A DNA stretch of 64,000 bases, from the NCBI RefSeq assembly GCF_035987325.1, contig NZ_CP108488.1, positions 930,001 to 994,000 of the forward strand, read 5' to 3'. Under the pieces are notes generated by a model that saw only the letters and a program-made list of their open reading frames with translations, made no database searches and had not been told where the DNA came from. A program made the translations under genes and the position numbers. Positions within the stretch are counted from its first letter, which is position 1. Each line of letters starts with the position of its first letter. Shown here in pieces: positions 45,382 through 55,144 of this stretch. Origin of the DNA: Streptomyces sp. NBC_01244 (GTDB lineage Bacteria; Actinomycetota; Actinomycetes; Streptomycetales; Streptomycetaceae).

Positions 45382-46584
45382 TCACTGGTGGTTCGGTATC
45401 GGCAGGGTGAGGTCGACCTGGTATCCGCCCTGGGGGCGGGGGCCGGCAGCGACGCTACCGCCGTAGATTGTGGCCCGCTCCCTCATGCCCATCAAGCCGT
45501 GACCTGGGAAATCTCGCTGTGCGGGCAAGGATTGGCCGGTTCCGTCATCTGTGATGCGCACGCTGAGGCCCGAGGTGTCGTGGCGGAAGGTCATCTCGAC
45601 GGCGGCGTGGTGAGCGTGTTTGAGAACGTTGGTGAGGGCCTCTTGGACGATCCGGTAGACGCACATGTCGATGCCCGCGGGAAGGCGGGTGGGGACCTCT
45701 CCCACGACCCGTACGGCGACTCCGGCCGCGTTGACGCGTTCGATCAGGGGCGGGAGCGCGGCCAGTCCCCGCGGTTGTACGTCGTCCTCGCCGGGACGAG
45801 AGCCGGCCCGTTCGGTGCCGTGCCGCAGGACGGTCAGCATGCGCCGCATCTCGTCGCCGGCCTCGCGGGCGCTGTCCGCGGCCGTGTGCAGGGCCTGGCG
45901 TGCGGCGGGCGGGTCGGAGGTGAAGACGTAGTCGGCCACCCCCGCCTGGATGGAGATGACGGAGACGTGGTGGGCGATGACGTCGTGGAGTTCGCGGGCG
46001 ATGCGCATGCACTCGTCGGTGACCGCGCGGCGCGTCCTCTCCTCCTGTTCGTCCCTCAGTTGCCGTGTGAGGGCGGCCAGGCGTTCGCCGCGTTCCGCGA
46101 AGCGGCGGGAGACGTCACCGGTGACCCAGGTGACCGCGGCGGTGGACGTGACGAAGGCGACGCCGAGGCCTCCGATCCCGGGCTCCAGCAGACGGGTTCC
46201 CCACAGGAGTACGAGCCAGGTGACCACTGCGGCGGGCACGGAGACGGTACGGACCCGACGGGAGGCGACGGTGTAGCAGGCCAGGCCGAGCCCGCATACG
46301 GTCACGGCGGGATAGTGGGCCAGGCTCAGGTAGACCACGTCGCACAGCGCGACCCAGACCAGGACGGGGACGGGGAACCGGCGGCGGACGGCGAGAGGGA
46401 GGTAGACGGCGCACAGCAGGCCGTAGGACCACAGGTCGTTGTCGCGCCAGTACCCGTTGGGGTCGGGCCAGTTGTGAAGCATGGCGGCGGAGATCCCCAG
46501 CGACCCCAGCGCGTAGACCACATCCGCGATCTGGGCCAGGAGCTGAAGGCGCGGGATCGTGAACGGGGCGGAGGGTCTTGTCAT
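45382..46584 (-). CDS. NarL-type sensor histidine kinase (HisKA_3)
   Basis: 400 aa. The first 155 residues hold about five membrane helices with short loops and no large external domain. A linker helix leads to the HisKA_3 dimerisation domain with the phosphorylated His200 in ARELHDVIAHHVSVI, then a small HATPase (IVQEALTNVLKHAHHA, GHGLMGMRERA). Such kinases usually sense the membrane state or partner proteins. It is the first gene of a two-gene operon with the regulator at 44678-45334. Confidence 0.94.
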   Translation of the reverse strand: MTRPSAPFTIPRLQLLAQIADVVYALGSLGISAAMLHNWPDPNGYWRDNDLWSYGLLCAVYLPLAVRRRFPVPVLVWVALCDVVYLSLAHYPAVTVCGLGLACYTVASRRVRTVSVPAAVVTWLVLLWGTRLLEPGIGGLGVAFVTSTAAVTWVTGDVSRRFAERGERLAALTRQLRDEQEERTRRAVTDECMRIARELHDVIAHHVSVISIQAGVADYVFTSDPPAARQALHTAADSAREAGDEMRRMLTVLRHGTERAGSRPGEDDVQPRGLAALPPLIERVNAAGVAVRVVGEVPTRLPAGIDMCVYRIVQEALTNVLKHAHHAAVEMTFRHDTSGLSVRITDDGTGQSLPAQRDFPGHGLMGMRERATIYGGSVAAGPRPQGGYQVDLTLPIPNHQ

Positions 46585-46650
46585 GGCCGCAGCCTAAACA
46601 CCGGCCATCCGGTGACCGCTCCGCCGGGGTGCGGCCCCGACCGGCGGGCG

Positions 46651-46751
46651 GAGGTCAGGGGTGGCCGGAGGTCGGGGTGGCCCGAGGTCAGTGGTGGCCC
46701 GAGGTCAGTGGTGGCCCGAGGTCAGTGGTGGCCCGAGGTCAGTGGTGGCCG
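46651..46751. repeat. 17-bp tandem repeat array, six units
   Basis: Unit GAGGTCAGTGGTGGCCC begins at 46684, 46701, 46718 and 46735 (the last ends in G), preceded by two variant units at 46651 and 46668. A perfect palindrome CATGATCATG (46754-46763) follows at once. The array lies in the 352-bp divergent gap between the NarL-type kinase and a PP2C phosphatase. The 17-bp period rules out coding use. The rest of the gap shows no other clear feature apart from a weak GATACT near 46922. Confidence 0.9.
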
Positions 46752-46936
46752 GACATGATCATGCCCAGCGGCCGACCGGTCACGGGCGGGCAGGTCCCTG
46801 CCGCCCGCCGAGGCGGTTCCCGCCCCGTCCCGCGGGCCGGCGATCGGGTCCGGCGACCCGGGGCGGGCCCCCGGTCGGTTCGCCGGGTCGGTTCGCCGGA
46901 GTGCCGTGCCTCCATGAGGTGGATACTCTGGACATT

Positions 46937-48025
46937 GTGATCGAGTCTGGACCGCCACGGCACCGTAGGCGCCCAGGCCCGGGAAGCCTTGTACGGCTGT
47001 CGCCGGTCATCCTGACCGTCGTCATTGCCAGCCTGGCCTACACCACGCCGCCGGACATGGCCTTCAGCCGCCTCCTTCCCGCGGCGCCGGCCCTGGCCGC
47101 CGCGATGTGGCCGGTCCTCCCCACCGTCCTGCTCGGGACGGTCTGCCTCCTTCTGATGATCGGCCTCAGCCTCGTTTTCCCCGATCTGGGCACGTGGTGG
47201 ACGGCCTCGGGCATCATCGCGGTCACCGTGGCCGCCGCGTACGGAAGCCACGTCCGGCTCCAGCGCGAGCGCACCCTCTTCCAGGTGAGGCTCGTCGCCG
47301 ACGCCGCGCAGCAGGTGGTGCTGAGCCCCATGCCGCGCCGCTTGGGCAACATCGAGATCGAGTCGCTGTACCTCGCGGCTGCGGCGGAGGCCCGCATCGG
47401 CGGGGATTTCTACGAGGTGGTCGACACGCCTTTCGGGATCAGACTGCTCATCGGTGACGTGCGCGGCAAGGGCCTGCCGGCCGTGGGAGCGGCCGCCGCG
47501 ATCGTCAACGCCTTCCGGGAGGCCGCCTTCGGCGAGGCCGCCATGGTCGACGTCGCACGCAGACTGGACGCCAGCAGCACCCGTTACAACTCCGCCTTCC
47601 CCTCCGACGGGGCGGAGCGCTTCGCCACAGCCCTTCTCGTCCAGATCCCGCACGGGGGCGGACGGATCGACATCCTCAACTGCGGACACCCTCCGCCGAT
47701 GCTCCTGAACCGCAGGAGACTTCGCGTCCTGGAGTCCGCCACTCCCTCACCGCTGATCAGCCTCGCGGAGCTGGTCGGCGATCACTACAACGTCGAGACC
47801 TACGATTTCGACCCTGGCGACCTGCTGCTCCTCTATACCGACGGGATCGCCGAGGCCCGCGCCCGAGACGGCGAGTTCTTCCCCCTGGCAGCCTGGATGC
47901 GCCGGCAGCCGCCGACACCGCCCCGCGAACTGCTCACCGCGCTTCACCGCGATCTCCTGCGCTACAGCAGGGGACGCCTCGACGACGACGTCGCCGCCCT
48001 CGCCGTACGTCTGTGCGAGCCCTGA
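46937..48025 (+). CDS. Membrane-anchored SpoIIE-type PP2C serine phosphatase
   Basis: 362 aa from the GTG at 46937. Three or four membrane helices cover residues 20-105 (SPVILTVVIASLAYTT, LPAAPALAAAMWPVLPTVLLG, GIIAVTVAAAYGS). The phosphatase follows: ARIGGDFYEVV and LIGDVRGKGLPAVG carry the metal-binding Asp residues, LNCGHPPPMLL and LLLYTDGIAEAR are the later motifs, and DDDVAAL closes the domain. These enzymes dephosphorylate anti-sigma antagonists and so free sigma factors. There is no sensor domain beyond the membrane part. It resembles the phosphatase at 53851-55014. Confidence 0.9.
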   Translation: MIESGPPRHRRRPGPGSLVRLSPVILTVVIASLAYTTPPDMAFSRLLPAAPALAAAMWPVLPTVLLGTVCLLLMIGLSLVFPDLGTWWTASGIIAVTVAAAYGSHVRLQRERTLFQVRLVADAAQQVVLSPMPRRLGNIEIESLYLAAAAEARIGGDFYEVVDTPFGIRLLIGDVRGKGLPAVGAAAAIVNAFREAAFGEAAMVDVARRLDASSTRYNSAFPSDGAERFATALLVQIPHGGGRIDILNCGHPPPMLLNRRRLRVLESATPSPLISLAELVGDHYNVETYDFDPGDLLLLYTDGIAEARARDGEFFPLAAWMRRQPPTPPRELLTALHRDLLRYSRGRLDDDVAALAVRLCEP

Positions 48026-48062
48026 GGGCGGCGCCGGCGAAGGCCATGCCCACCGGCCCCGC

Positions 48063-50702
48063 TCAGTGTTCCGGCAGCGGCTGCTCGGACCAGATGATCT
48101 TCCCGGTGCGCGTGTAACGGGTGCCCCATCGGCCGCTGATCTGAGCCACCAGGAAGAGCCCACGACCCCCTTCGTCCATGGTCGCGGCGTACCGCAGGTG
48201 GGGTGAGGTGCTGCTGCCGTCGGAGACTTCGCAGGTCAGCAGCCTGCCGTCGTTGAGCAGCCGTACACGGACCGGTGCGCCGCCGTGCCGGATGGCGTTC
48301 GTGACGAGCTCGCTCAGTACGAGTTCCGTGCCGAAGGCGAGCTCGGAGAGGCCCCATTCCTCGAGCTTCTCCACGGCGCGGGCCCGCACGCCCCCCACGG
48401 CGGTCGGCTCGAACGGCACCTCCCAGTCGGCGATGCGGTCCGCGGCCAGCGCGTGCGTCTGCGCGATGAGGACGGCCACGTCGTCCTTCGGGCGTACCGG
48501 CATCACCCCCTTCAGGACGGCCCGGCAGGTCTCGTGGGGCCCCGGACCCGCGTGGGAGAGTGCCGAGCGGAGCAGCTCGAGCCCCTCGTCGATGTCACGG
48601 CCCGGGGTCTCGATCAGGCCGTCGGTGTACAGCACCAGCTGCGAGCCCTCGCTCAGGTCCAGCTCCGCCGACTCGAAGGGGAATCCGCCGAGCCCCAACG
48701 GTGCGCCCGGGGGCAGGTCGGGCATCTGCGCCGATCCGTCGGGACGCACCACGAACGGTGGCACGTGCCCCGCGCGGGCCATCGTGCACCGCTGTGTCAC
48801 CGCGTCGTACACGGCGTACAGGCAGGTCGCTCCGATCAATTCGCCGTCGGTGCCGACGCCCTCCCCGCTCTGGTCGATGTACTGGACGAGGTCGTCCAGG
48901 CGCGCCAGCAGCTCGTCGGGAGGAAGGTCCAGGGACGAGAAGTTGAGCACGGCCGTACGCAGCTGGCCCATGGTCGCCGCGGCGCGCAGTCCGTGGCCGA
49001 CGACGTCACCCACGACCAGGGCGACCCGGCTGCCGGGAAGCGGGATCACGTCGAACCAGTCGCCGCCGACGCCGGAGTGGGCGGGCAGATAGTAGTGCGC
49101 CACCTCCACGGCGGTCTGCTCGGGCAGCTCGCGCGGCAGCAGGCTGTGCTGGAGCGTCACGGCCAGGGCGTGCTCACGGGTGTAGCGGCGGGCGTTGTCG
49201 ATGGTGACGCCGGCCCGTGCCACGAGCTCTTCGGCGAGCGAGAGGTCCTCGTCATTGAAGGGTTCCGGTTTCCGCGAGCGCCAGAAGTTGGCCACGCCGA
49301 GCGTGACCCCGCGGGCCGTGAGGGGGGCGGTGATCAGGGAGTGGATCCCGAACTCGACGATCTTCCGGGTCCGCTGCGGGTCCTGGGCCTGCCAGCCGGG
49401 CGCGTCGGCGAGGTCGGGCACCACCTCGGCCCGGCCGCTGGTGAAGCCGCGGGCCTGCGGTGTGGACGGCAGGAAGTCGATCAGCCTGCCGCGCGGATAG
49501 AGGGGCGCATCGTCGCGGATGCCGCTCACCCCGGTCCGGCGCAGCTCCGCGTCCGGGGTGGGCTCGTCCCCGTGCAGCACGCTCTCGGCCAGGTCCACGG
49601 TCACGAAGTCCGCGAAGCGCGGCACGGCGACGTCGGCGAGTTCCTGGGCCGTCCGCTCCACGTCGAGGGTGGTGCCGATGCCGGTGCCGGCGTCGTACAG
49701 CAGCTTCAGCCGTCTGTGGGCCGCGTCGGCCCGTGCGCTGAGCACGCGCATTTCGGTGGAGTCCCGGATGGTGACGGCCGCTCCCTCGGGCCCGCCGCCG
49801 GGCCGGGTGGGCCTCTGGCTGATCACCAGCAGCCGGTCGCCGGCCTCGTGCACCTCGTCGGTGGCCTCCCGACGGGACAGCAGGAGTTCGGACACCTGCC
49901 GATCGAGGCCGGGCAGGTCCCGGATGAGGGCCCCTTCGGCATCGGGGGCGAGCCGCAGGAGCCGCTTCGCCTCGTCGTTCGCGAGCAGGAGCCGCCCCGC
50001 GCCGTCGGTGATCAGCACCCCCTCGCGTACGGCGTGCAGCACCGCGTCGTGGTGCTCGTACATCCGTGTCATCTCCAGCGGGCCGAGGCCGTGGGTCTGG
50101 CGCCGGAGGCGTCTGCTGATCAGTGCCGCGCCCCCGGTGGCCAGGGCGAGGCCGGCCGCGCTGACGCCGAGGATCACGGGGAGTTGCCGGTGGACCACTC
50201 CGGTGACGCTCTTCACGGTGAGGCCGGCCGAGACCAGTGCGACGACCCGGCCGTCGCCGTCGACCACCGGCACCACGGCCTGGATCTCGTTGCCCAGCGG
50301 ACCGTCGACGCTCTCCGTGTAGACGCGGCCGGCGAGCGAGGGCGCGATCGTCCCCACGAACCGCTTGCCGATGCGGTCGGGCAGAGGGTGGGTGTAGCGG
50401 ATCCCCTCGGTGTCCATCACCACGATGAAGTCCACCCCGGTGGCCTTGCGCGTCGACTCCGCGAGCGGCTGGAGGATCGCGGAGGGATCGGGGGAACGGA
50501 GGGCCTCTTGCAGCCCGAGCGAGCGGGCGAAGGTCTCGGCGACCGCCACGGACCGGCTGCGGGCCTCGCGGTCGATGTCGTGGCGCGACTGGAGCACCAG
50601 TGCCAGCACCGCACCTGCGGCGAGCAGCACCACGACCGCCACCTGCAGGACGAACACCTGCCGGGCGACGCTGCGCGGGCGATTGCCCTTCAGTGACCGC
50701 AC
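48063..50702 (-). CDS. Multidomain SpoIIE phosphatase with sensor, PAS, GAF and anti-sigma-type ATPase domains
   Basis: 879 aa; GTG start. Helix 1 (about 15-37) and helix 2 (about 178-198) enclose a CitA/DcuS-like extracytoplasmic PAS sensor (VDFIVVMDTEGIRYTHPLPDRIGKRFVG). A cytoplasmic PAS (EGVLITDGAGRLLLANDEA), a GAF domain (about 340-510), a SpoIIE phosphatase (HSGVGGDWFDVI, LVVGDVVGHGLRA, LVLYTDGLIE, KDDVAVLIAQ) and a C-terminal RsbW-like HATPase (ELVLSELVTNAIRHG, GRGLFLVAQISGRWG) follow. Phosphatase and anti-sigma kinase in one chain let it set a partner-switching module in either direction in response to a small ligand, possibly a carboxylate. No anti-sigma antagonist gene is adjacent. 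Confidence 0.92.
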   Translation of the reverse strand: MRSLKGNRPRSVARQVFVLQVAVVVLLAAGAVLALVLQSRHDIDREARSRSVAVAETFARSLGLQEALRSPDPSAILQPLAESTRKATGVDFIVVMDTEGIRYTHPLPDRIGKRFVGTIAPSLAGRVYTESVDGPLGNEIQAVVPVVDGDGRVVALVSAGLTVKSVTGVVHRQLPVILGVSAAGLALATGGAALISRRLRRQTHGLGPLEMTRMYEHHDAVLHAVREGVLITDGAGRLLLANDEAKRLLRLAPDAEGALIRDLPGLDRQVSELLLSRREATDEVHEAGDRLLVISQRPTRPGGGPEGAAVTIRDSTEMRVLSARADAAHRRLKLLYDAGTGIGTTLDVERTAQELADVAVPRFADFVTVDLAESVLHGDEPTPDAELRRTGVSGIRDDAPLYPRGRLIDFLPSTPQARGFTSGRAEVVPDLADAPGWQAQDPQRTRKIVEFGIHSLITAPLTARGVTLGVANFWRSRKPEPFNDEDLSLAEELVARAGVTIDNARRYTREHALAVTLQHSLLPRELPEQTAVEVAHYYLPAHSGVGGDWFDVIPLPGSRVALVVGDVVGHGLRAAATMGQLRTAVLNFSSLDLPPDELLARLDDLVQYIDQSGEGVGTDGELIGATCLYAVYDAVTQRCTMARAGHVPPFVVRPDGSAQMPDLPPGAPLGLGGFPFESAELDLSEGSQLVLYTDGLIETPGRDIDEGLELLRSALSHAGPGPHETCRAVLKGVMPVRPKDDVAVLIAQTHALAADRIADWEVPFEPTAVGGVRARAVEKLEEWGLSELAFGTELVLSELVTNAIRHGGAPVRVRLLNDGRLLTCEVSDGSSTSPHLRYAATMDEGGRGLFLVAQISGRWGTRYTRTGKIIWSEQPLPEH

Positions 50703-50916
50703 CGACGTCCCCGGTACGGGTTACAAGGAGAGGTCACAAATCAGTTGTAGCATTCCCGGCCGCCCGTCGTTCGGCACCGGCGCATCACTGCGCGGGCCGA
50801 ACCCGATCGCGGGAACGTCCGACGGCAGGTCCTGCACGTCCTCGACCCCGCTCCGGGCACCACCCGCGGCCGCCTCGACACACTCCGTGACCCCATGACG
50901 CCGGCTCCGCACCGGC

Positions 50917-52054
50917 CTACCGGGAGGGTGAGGGAGGCAGGCTGCCGTCCCCCGGACCGTCCGTCCTCGCGCCCACCCGGCCACCGGCCGCCAGCAGTGC
51001 CAGTACGGCGAGCACGGCGAGCAGGATGAGGGCCAGGAGCAGGACCGTGAGCACCGTGGGGTGGTTCCACAGGGCGAACACGAGGGCGAGGACCAGCAGC
51101 ACTCCGGCGGTGAGCAGGCGCCGGTGGGCTTGCACCCACGTGCCGACGCGGCCGGTGTGCACTCCGTGGGCGGCGCTCCAGCCCGCTGCGGAGTCTGCCG
51201 CGCGCTCCGCCGTGCCCCGCACACCACGGGGCAGTCGGCCGGCACCGGACAGCCAGGCGCCGAGGGCCACCACGATCCCGAGGACCATCGCGGTGCGGAG
51301 GCTGACCCTCAGGAACCGCACGAGCGTGTCGAAGATCGCCACCGCGGCCGCGGGCGACTGGACCTGCTCCGGAAGGTGGTCGAGGTAGTAGCGGCGGGCG
51401 ACGGCGAGGCCGATGGCGAGGATCAGGCAAGCGGCGGCCGCGCACAGCACGGTGGTGACCAGCGCCCGGCGCCGGCGCCGGGCGACCAGCACACCGATGG
51501 TGCCGAGGACCACGGTGAGCACGGGAAGCCAGTTGCCGAGGACGTCGAGGAGGTGGACGGCTCCTCTGATCTTCGCAAGCTTGTCGGACTGGAAGAGCAC
51601 CATCTGCTTGTCGACCTCGGGGATCTTCTCGGCAGGTTCGAGCCCCGCCTTCACGAGGTCCTGCTTGAGGGTCTCCACGGCATCGCCGATGTCGAGCGTG
51701 ACGGTGCCGCCCTCGACCTCCACCGGGCCCCGGCCCTCACCGGTCAGCGCCCGCACCACGGACGAGTGCGCGGCACGGTTGGCGGTGACGGACGTCGGCC
51801 ACCTCGGAGATGCGGTGCACCGCGGCCGCTTCGATCGCCGGGTCGGAAGCGAGGCGGGCGACCGTGGCCACGTAGCGGTCGGTGTCCAGCACGATGTCGT
51901 GCACCCAGACCGTGAGGAGCGAGACCGGTACGAAGACGCACGTCATCGTGATCAGTACTGCCGAAACCGCGCTCGTCACGATCCGCCGGGCACGCCCTCC
52001 GCCCTTCCGGCCCAGTGCGGGTGACCCATCTGACGGTTCGGGCGGCACACCCAT
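50917..52054 (-). pseudogene. Membrane protein gene with a frameshift
   Basis: The N-terminal part starts with ATG at 52054 and has a helix (IVTSAVSAVLITMTCVFVPVSLLTVWV) and the motif DTDRYVATVARLASDP, then ends out of frame near 51740. The rest continues in another frame: SVTANRAAHSSVVRALTGEG, then VTLDIGDAVETLKQDL and four or five helices up to 50917. The join reads GACGTCCGTCACC; adding CG after GTCCG restores DVRVTAN, so a 2-bp CG deletion is the simplest cause. The intact product would be about 380 aa, of an actinobacterial integral membrane family of unknown function. A sequencing error cannot be excluded. The 50703-50916 gap downstream holds no clear feature. Confidence 0.75.
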
Positions 52055-52213
52055 GGAGCTCCCTGGGGACAGAGACGAAAGAGGACCGGTTCTGGGCCAT
52101 TGGACACGCCACACCGCGGTTCCGCGCGTTCGGTTGCGCCTACGGTGGAAGGAGCCGGCCACCCGTGGGGCCGCGGGGGCAGCCGGTCCCGGCCGCTCCG
52201 CGGCCGCCCTCCG

Positions 52214-53059
52214 TCACCTTGCCGGGGAGCTGACGGGCGTGCGGAGCCAGCGCGTCGGCAGGGGCTCGCGGGCCACCACGTATCCGATGGCGATGGCGGC
52301 CGTGGCGACGATGAAGTAGACGATCAGCCAGGACAGCAGGACGAAGACCGAGCCGAGACCTCCGAACTGCTGCAGGCTGCGCTCCACGGCATGGGGCATG
52401 TAGATCCTCGACCCCCAGGACAGCAACTGCGCCCCGGACGCGACGAGCAGGGCACCGGGCAGCAGCGGCAACCATGGAACCCGGGCGCCGAGCAGCAGGT
52501 GCTGGGTCCACCACCACAGCAGCGTGTTGCCGGCCAGCGCGAGGAAGAAGCCCCCGGCCAGACCGGCGCCGAAGGCGTCCTGCAACGTCCCCTGGAACAG
52601 CACCACACCCAGGCATACGGTGAGCCAGGCCAGCCACCGCCAGGCGGCGAGCCTGGCCTTGGCCTTGGGCAGGTGCCAGGACCGCTCGCACGTCATCTGC
52701 ATGGCCCGGCTCCACGCGGTCGCCGACAGCAGCGTCACCGCGATCCCCACCCCGCTCACCGAGACCGTGTCGCCGGTGGCGGCGTACACCGACCGCACCT
52801 GGTCCAGCGCGGCGCCCTGGAGCCCCAGTGTCGTACGGAGGGACGAGACCACCTGCTCCCGGAGCGAGTCGGGGGCGAGTGAGCCGATGACGAAGAGGGC
52901 GGGCAGCGCACCGAGAAACGCCTGTGCCGCCAGCCTGGTCGCACAGTCCAGGACGTTGACCGCGGCGAGCTGTTCGAGGATCCGGCCCAGGAACGGCGTG
53001 TGCCTGCGCATCCAGCCGGGCACGGTGAGCCAGCGCGGCCTGCCCTCTGGTTCGGACAC
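52214..53059 (-). CDS. YihY/BrkB-family membrane protein
   Basis: 281 aa from the GTG at 53059, chosen because GAGGAG stands six bases before it; the longer frame to 53185 has no ribosome-binding site. About six membrane helices are visible, with family-like segments LAAQAFLGALPALFVIGSLAP, ATAWSRAMQMTCERSWHLPK and FGGLGSVFVLLSWLIVYFIVATAAIAIGYV. The family was once linked to RNase BN but consists of membrane proteins of uncertain role. The gene lies 159 bp downstream of the frameshifted membrane gene on the same strand and is divergent from the potassium channel. Confidence 0.85.
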   Translation of the reverse strand: MSEPEGRPRWLTVPGWMRRHTPFLGRILEQLAAVNVLDCATRLAAQAFLGALPALFVIGSLAPDSLREQVVSSLRTTLGLQGAALDQVRSVYAATGDTVSVSGVGIAVTLLSATAWSRAMQMTCERSWHLPKAKARLAAWRWLAWLTVCLGVVLFQGTLQDAFGAGLAGGFFLALAGNTLLWWWTQHLLLGARVPWLPLLPGALLVASGAQLLSWGSRIYMPHAVERSLQQFGGLGSVFVLLSWLIVYFIVATAAIAIGYVVAREPLPTRWLRTPVSSPAR

Positions 53060-53294
53060 GGTGAACTCCTCACGAGGAACGGTTCGCGACGGCTGCGACC
53101 ACCCTTCCACGAGAAGGGACGAAAGGGTGGATGTCCGACCTCTACGGCGAGCACCGCGGCGGGAGATGCCGGGCACGCAGGGCATGCGGGGGATGCCTGA
53201 GATGCAGGCCGCCGCGACCGGTGCTGCAATGGCTGCGGATCTCTGCCCACGAAGGGATGCCCGGGCGGATCCCGGTCCGGTGCGAGGAGTGGTG

Positions 53295-53837
53295 ATGAGC
53301 GACGACGAGGGGGGCGGGCTCCCACCGCGACAGCGCCGCCGCGTACTGGCCGAGTGCCTGTTCCGCTCGACCGCATCGGCCGTCCTGCTGACCGCCCTGT
53401 TCTATCTGGTCCCCCTGGAGCGCGGGTTCGGCGTCCTCACCGTCACGCTCCTCGTCCTCGGCCTCGCACTGTTCGGCGGTCTGGTCGCCTGGCAGGTCAC
53501 CGCCATCACCCGTGCGGCGTACCCGAGACTGCGCGCCATCGAGGCACTGGCCACCGCCGTGCCGCTGTTCCTGGTCCTCTTCGCCGTGTCGTACTTCCTG
53601 CTCGCCGAGGAGGTACCCCAATCGTTCTCGGAGCCCCTGAGCCGGACCGACGCGCTGTACTTCACGGTGACCGTGTTCGCGACCGTGGGCTTCGGGGACA
53701 TCGCCCCCACCACCGAGGTCGGCCGCGCCTTGACCACCGTGCAGATGATCGCCGACCTGATCGTGGTGGGAGTGATCGCCAAAGTGCTCTTCGGCGCCGT
53801 CAGGATCGGGGTGCGAAGGCGGGGGGAAGGGAAGTGA
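53295..53837 (+). CDS. Two-helix potassium channel
   Basis: 180 aa; the ATG at 53295 follows GAGGAG. Four helices can be seen: two near the N-terminus (SAVLLTALFYLV, LTVTLLVLGLALFGGLVAW), then the channel unit of outer helix (AVPLFLVLFAVSYFLL), pore helix with filter TVGFGD, and inner helix (ALTTVQMIADLIVVGVIAKVLFGAV). The filter TVGFGD is the normal K+ signature with Phe for Tyr. There is no cytoplasmic regulatory domain, so it is probably a simple membrane-potential channel. Confidence 0.9.
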   Translation: MSDDEGGGLPPRQRRRVLAECLFRSTASAVLLTALFYLVPLERGFGVLTVTLLVLGLALFGGLVAWQVTAITRAAYPRLRAIEALATAVPLFLVLFAVSYFLLAEEVPQSFSEPLSRTDALYFTVTVFATVGFGDIAPTTEVGRALTTVQMIADLIVVGVIAKVLFGAVRIGVRRRGEGK

Positions 53838-53850
53838 CAACGCTCCCGCC

Positions 53851-55014
53851 TCATGCGAACCGGTCGATGAGGATCATCGCCACGTCGTCCGTCAAGCGGC
53901 CCTCGGTGTGCCGGATCAACGCCTTGTGCACTTCTTCCAGAAACTCCTGCGGAGAGGTACCGGCGGGTATCCGCTCCATGATCTCCGGCAGCGGGAGGAA
54001 GTCGTTGTCACGGTTGCGGGCTTCGATGACGCCGTCGGTGTAGAGCAGGAGCCGGTCGCCGGGCAGGAACGGGTAACTCTCGGGCCGCGCAGGAGGGCCG
54101 CTGAAGAGGTCTTCGAGACCGAGCGGTGGCAGTGGCGAGGCGGGCATCAGGGTCTGAACCCTGCCCTCGCGCAGCACCAGCGCGGGCGGATGGCCGCGGT
54201 TGACCAGGTGCACCACCGGTTCGTCCGGCACCTGGGCGATGAGGGCGGTGGTGAATCCCTCCATGAGGACTTCCGGAAGTTCTGCCTGGGAGTAGGTCCC
54301 CTGCACCGCGGCTTCTCGCCGCAGCGCGGCCGCGCAGTGGTTCATGACCTCCTGCACTTCATCCTCGTAGTGAACGGCCTCACGGAACGCGCCCAGGGCC
54401 ACCGCCACCGCACGTATGGCGGACAGGCCCTTCCCCCGGACGTCCCCCACGATCAGCCGGACGCCGTACCGCGTCTGCACGGCCTCGTACAGATCGCCGC
54501 CCACCAGTGCCCCCGTCCCGGCCGCGAGGCAGAGACTGGCCGCACGTACCGGGCCCAGGAGCTCGGGGACGGGCCGCAGGACGACCTCCTGGGCCGCCAC
54601 CGCGATCCGGCGGACCTGGTCGAGCTCGCTCTGCCTGCGCGTGCGCACGGCGTTACTCAGGATGACACTGGCCACGGACACCACGATGATCCCCAGGAAG
54701 TTGCCGATGATCAGCTGGGTCTGGGTTCCCCACGACTGGTTGTAGGTCGCGGAGGTCGCGTTCACCCCCGCGGCGAGGGCTGCCACGGACAGCGTGCCCA
54801 CCGGGCCCATCGTCAGCGCGGCCAGCGCCGGCGTCGTGGTGAGGACGGGACCGGTGACCAGGTCGTGTGCGGGCGAGAGCTCGATCCCCAGCACGCCCAG
54901 CGCGATCGCGAAGGGCACAACCCGCCCCAGCGTGAACAGAGCCTCGCCGTGACCGCCCGCTCCCGGCCGCGAGGACGCTCCTGACCGAACGCGCGACCGA
55001 GGATGTGACCTCAT
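53851..55014 (-). CDS. Membrane-anchored SpoIIE-type PP2C phosphatase
   Basis: 387 aa from the ATG at 55014, which follows GCGAGGCAGG; an ATG at 55062 lacks a ribosome-binding site. Helices cover about residues 27-140 (VVPFAIALGVLGIEL, ALAALTMGPVGTLSVAALAAGV, IIGNFLGIIVVSVASVIL). The phosphatase has GALVGGDLYEAV, LIVGDVRGKGLSAI, VNRGHPPALVL, LLLYTDGVIEAR and DDVAMILID, the same architecture as the protein at 46937-48025. It converges with the potassium channel (13-bp gap) and is divergent from the secreted protein at 55145. Confidence 0.9.
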   Translation of the reverse strand: MRSHPRSRVRSGASSRPGAGGHGEALFTLGRVVPFAIALGVLGIELSPAHDLVTGPVLTTTPALAALTMGPVGTLSVAALAAGVNATSATYNQSWGTQTQLIIGNFLGIIVVSVASVILSNAVRTRRQSELDQVRRIAVAAQEVVLRPVPELLGPVRAASLCLAAGTGALVGGDLYEAVQTRYGVRLIVGDVRGKGLSAIRAVAVALGAFREAVHYEDEVQEVMNHCAAALRREAAVQGTYSQAELPEVLMEGFTTALIAQVPDEPVVHLVNRGHPPALVLREGRVQTLMPASPLPPLGLEDLFSGPPARPESYPFLPGDRLLLYTDGVIEARNRDNDFLPLPEIMERIPAGTSPQEFLEEVHKALIRHTEGRLTDDVAMILIDRFA

Positions 55015-55144
55015 GGGAACAGCCTGCCTCGCGGAAGCCGCCAGGGCCTCCCGGAGGCTCATCCGGACTGCGCCCGCCGCGGCGCGGACCTACGCTGATC
55101 AGGTGACGGCCGTGTCGGAGCCGGCCGCAAGGAGGTGAGGCCGG

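Noticed and set aside
46651..46751. Could the 17-bp repeats be a CRISPR array?
   Set aside because: The units are head to tail without spacers and no cas gene is present.
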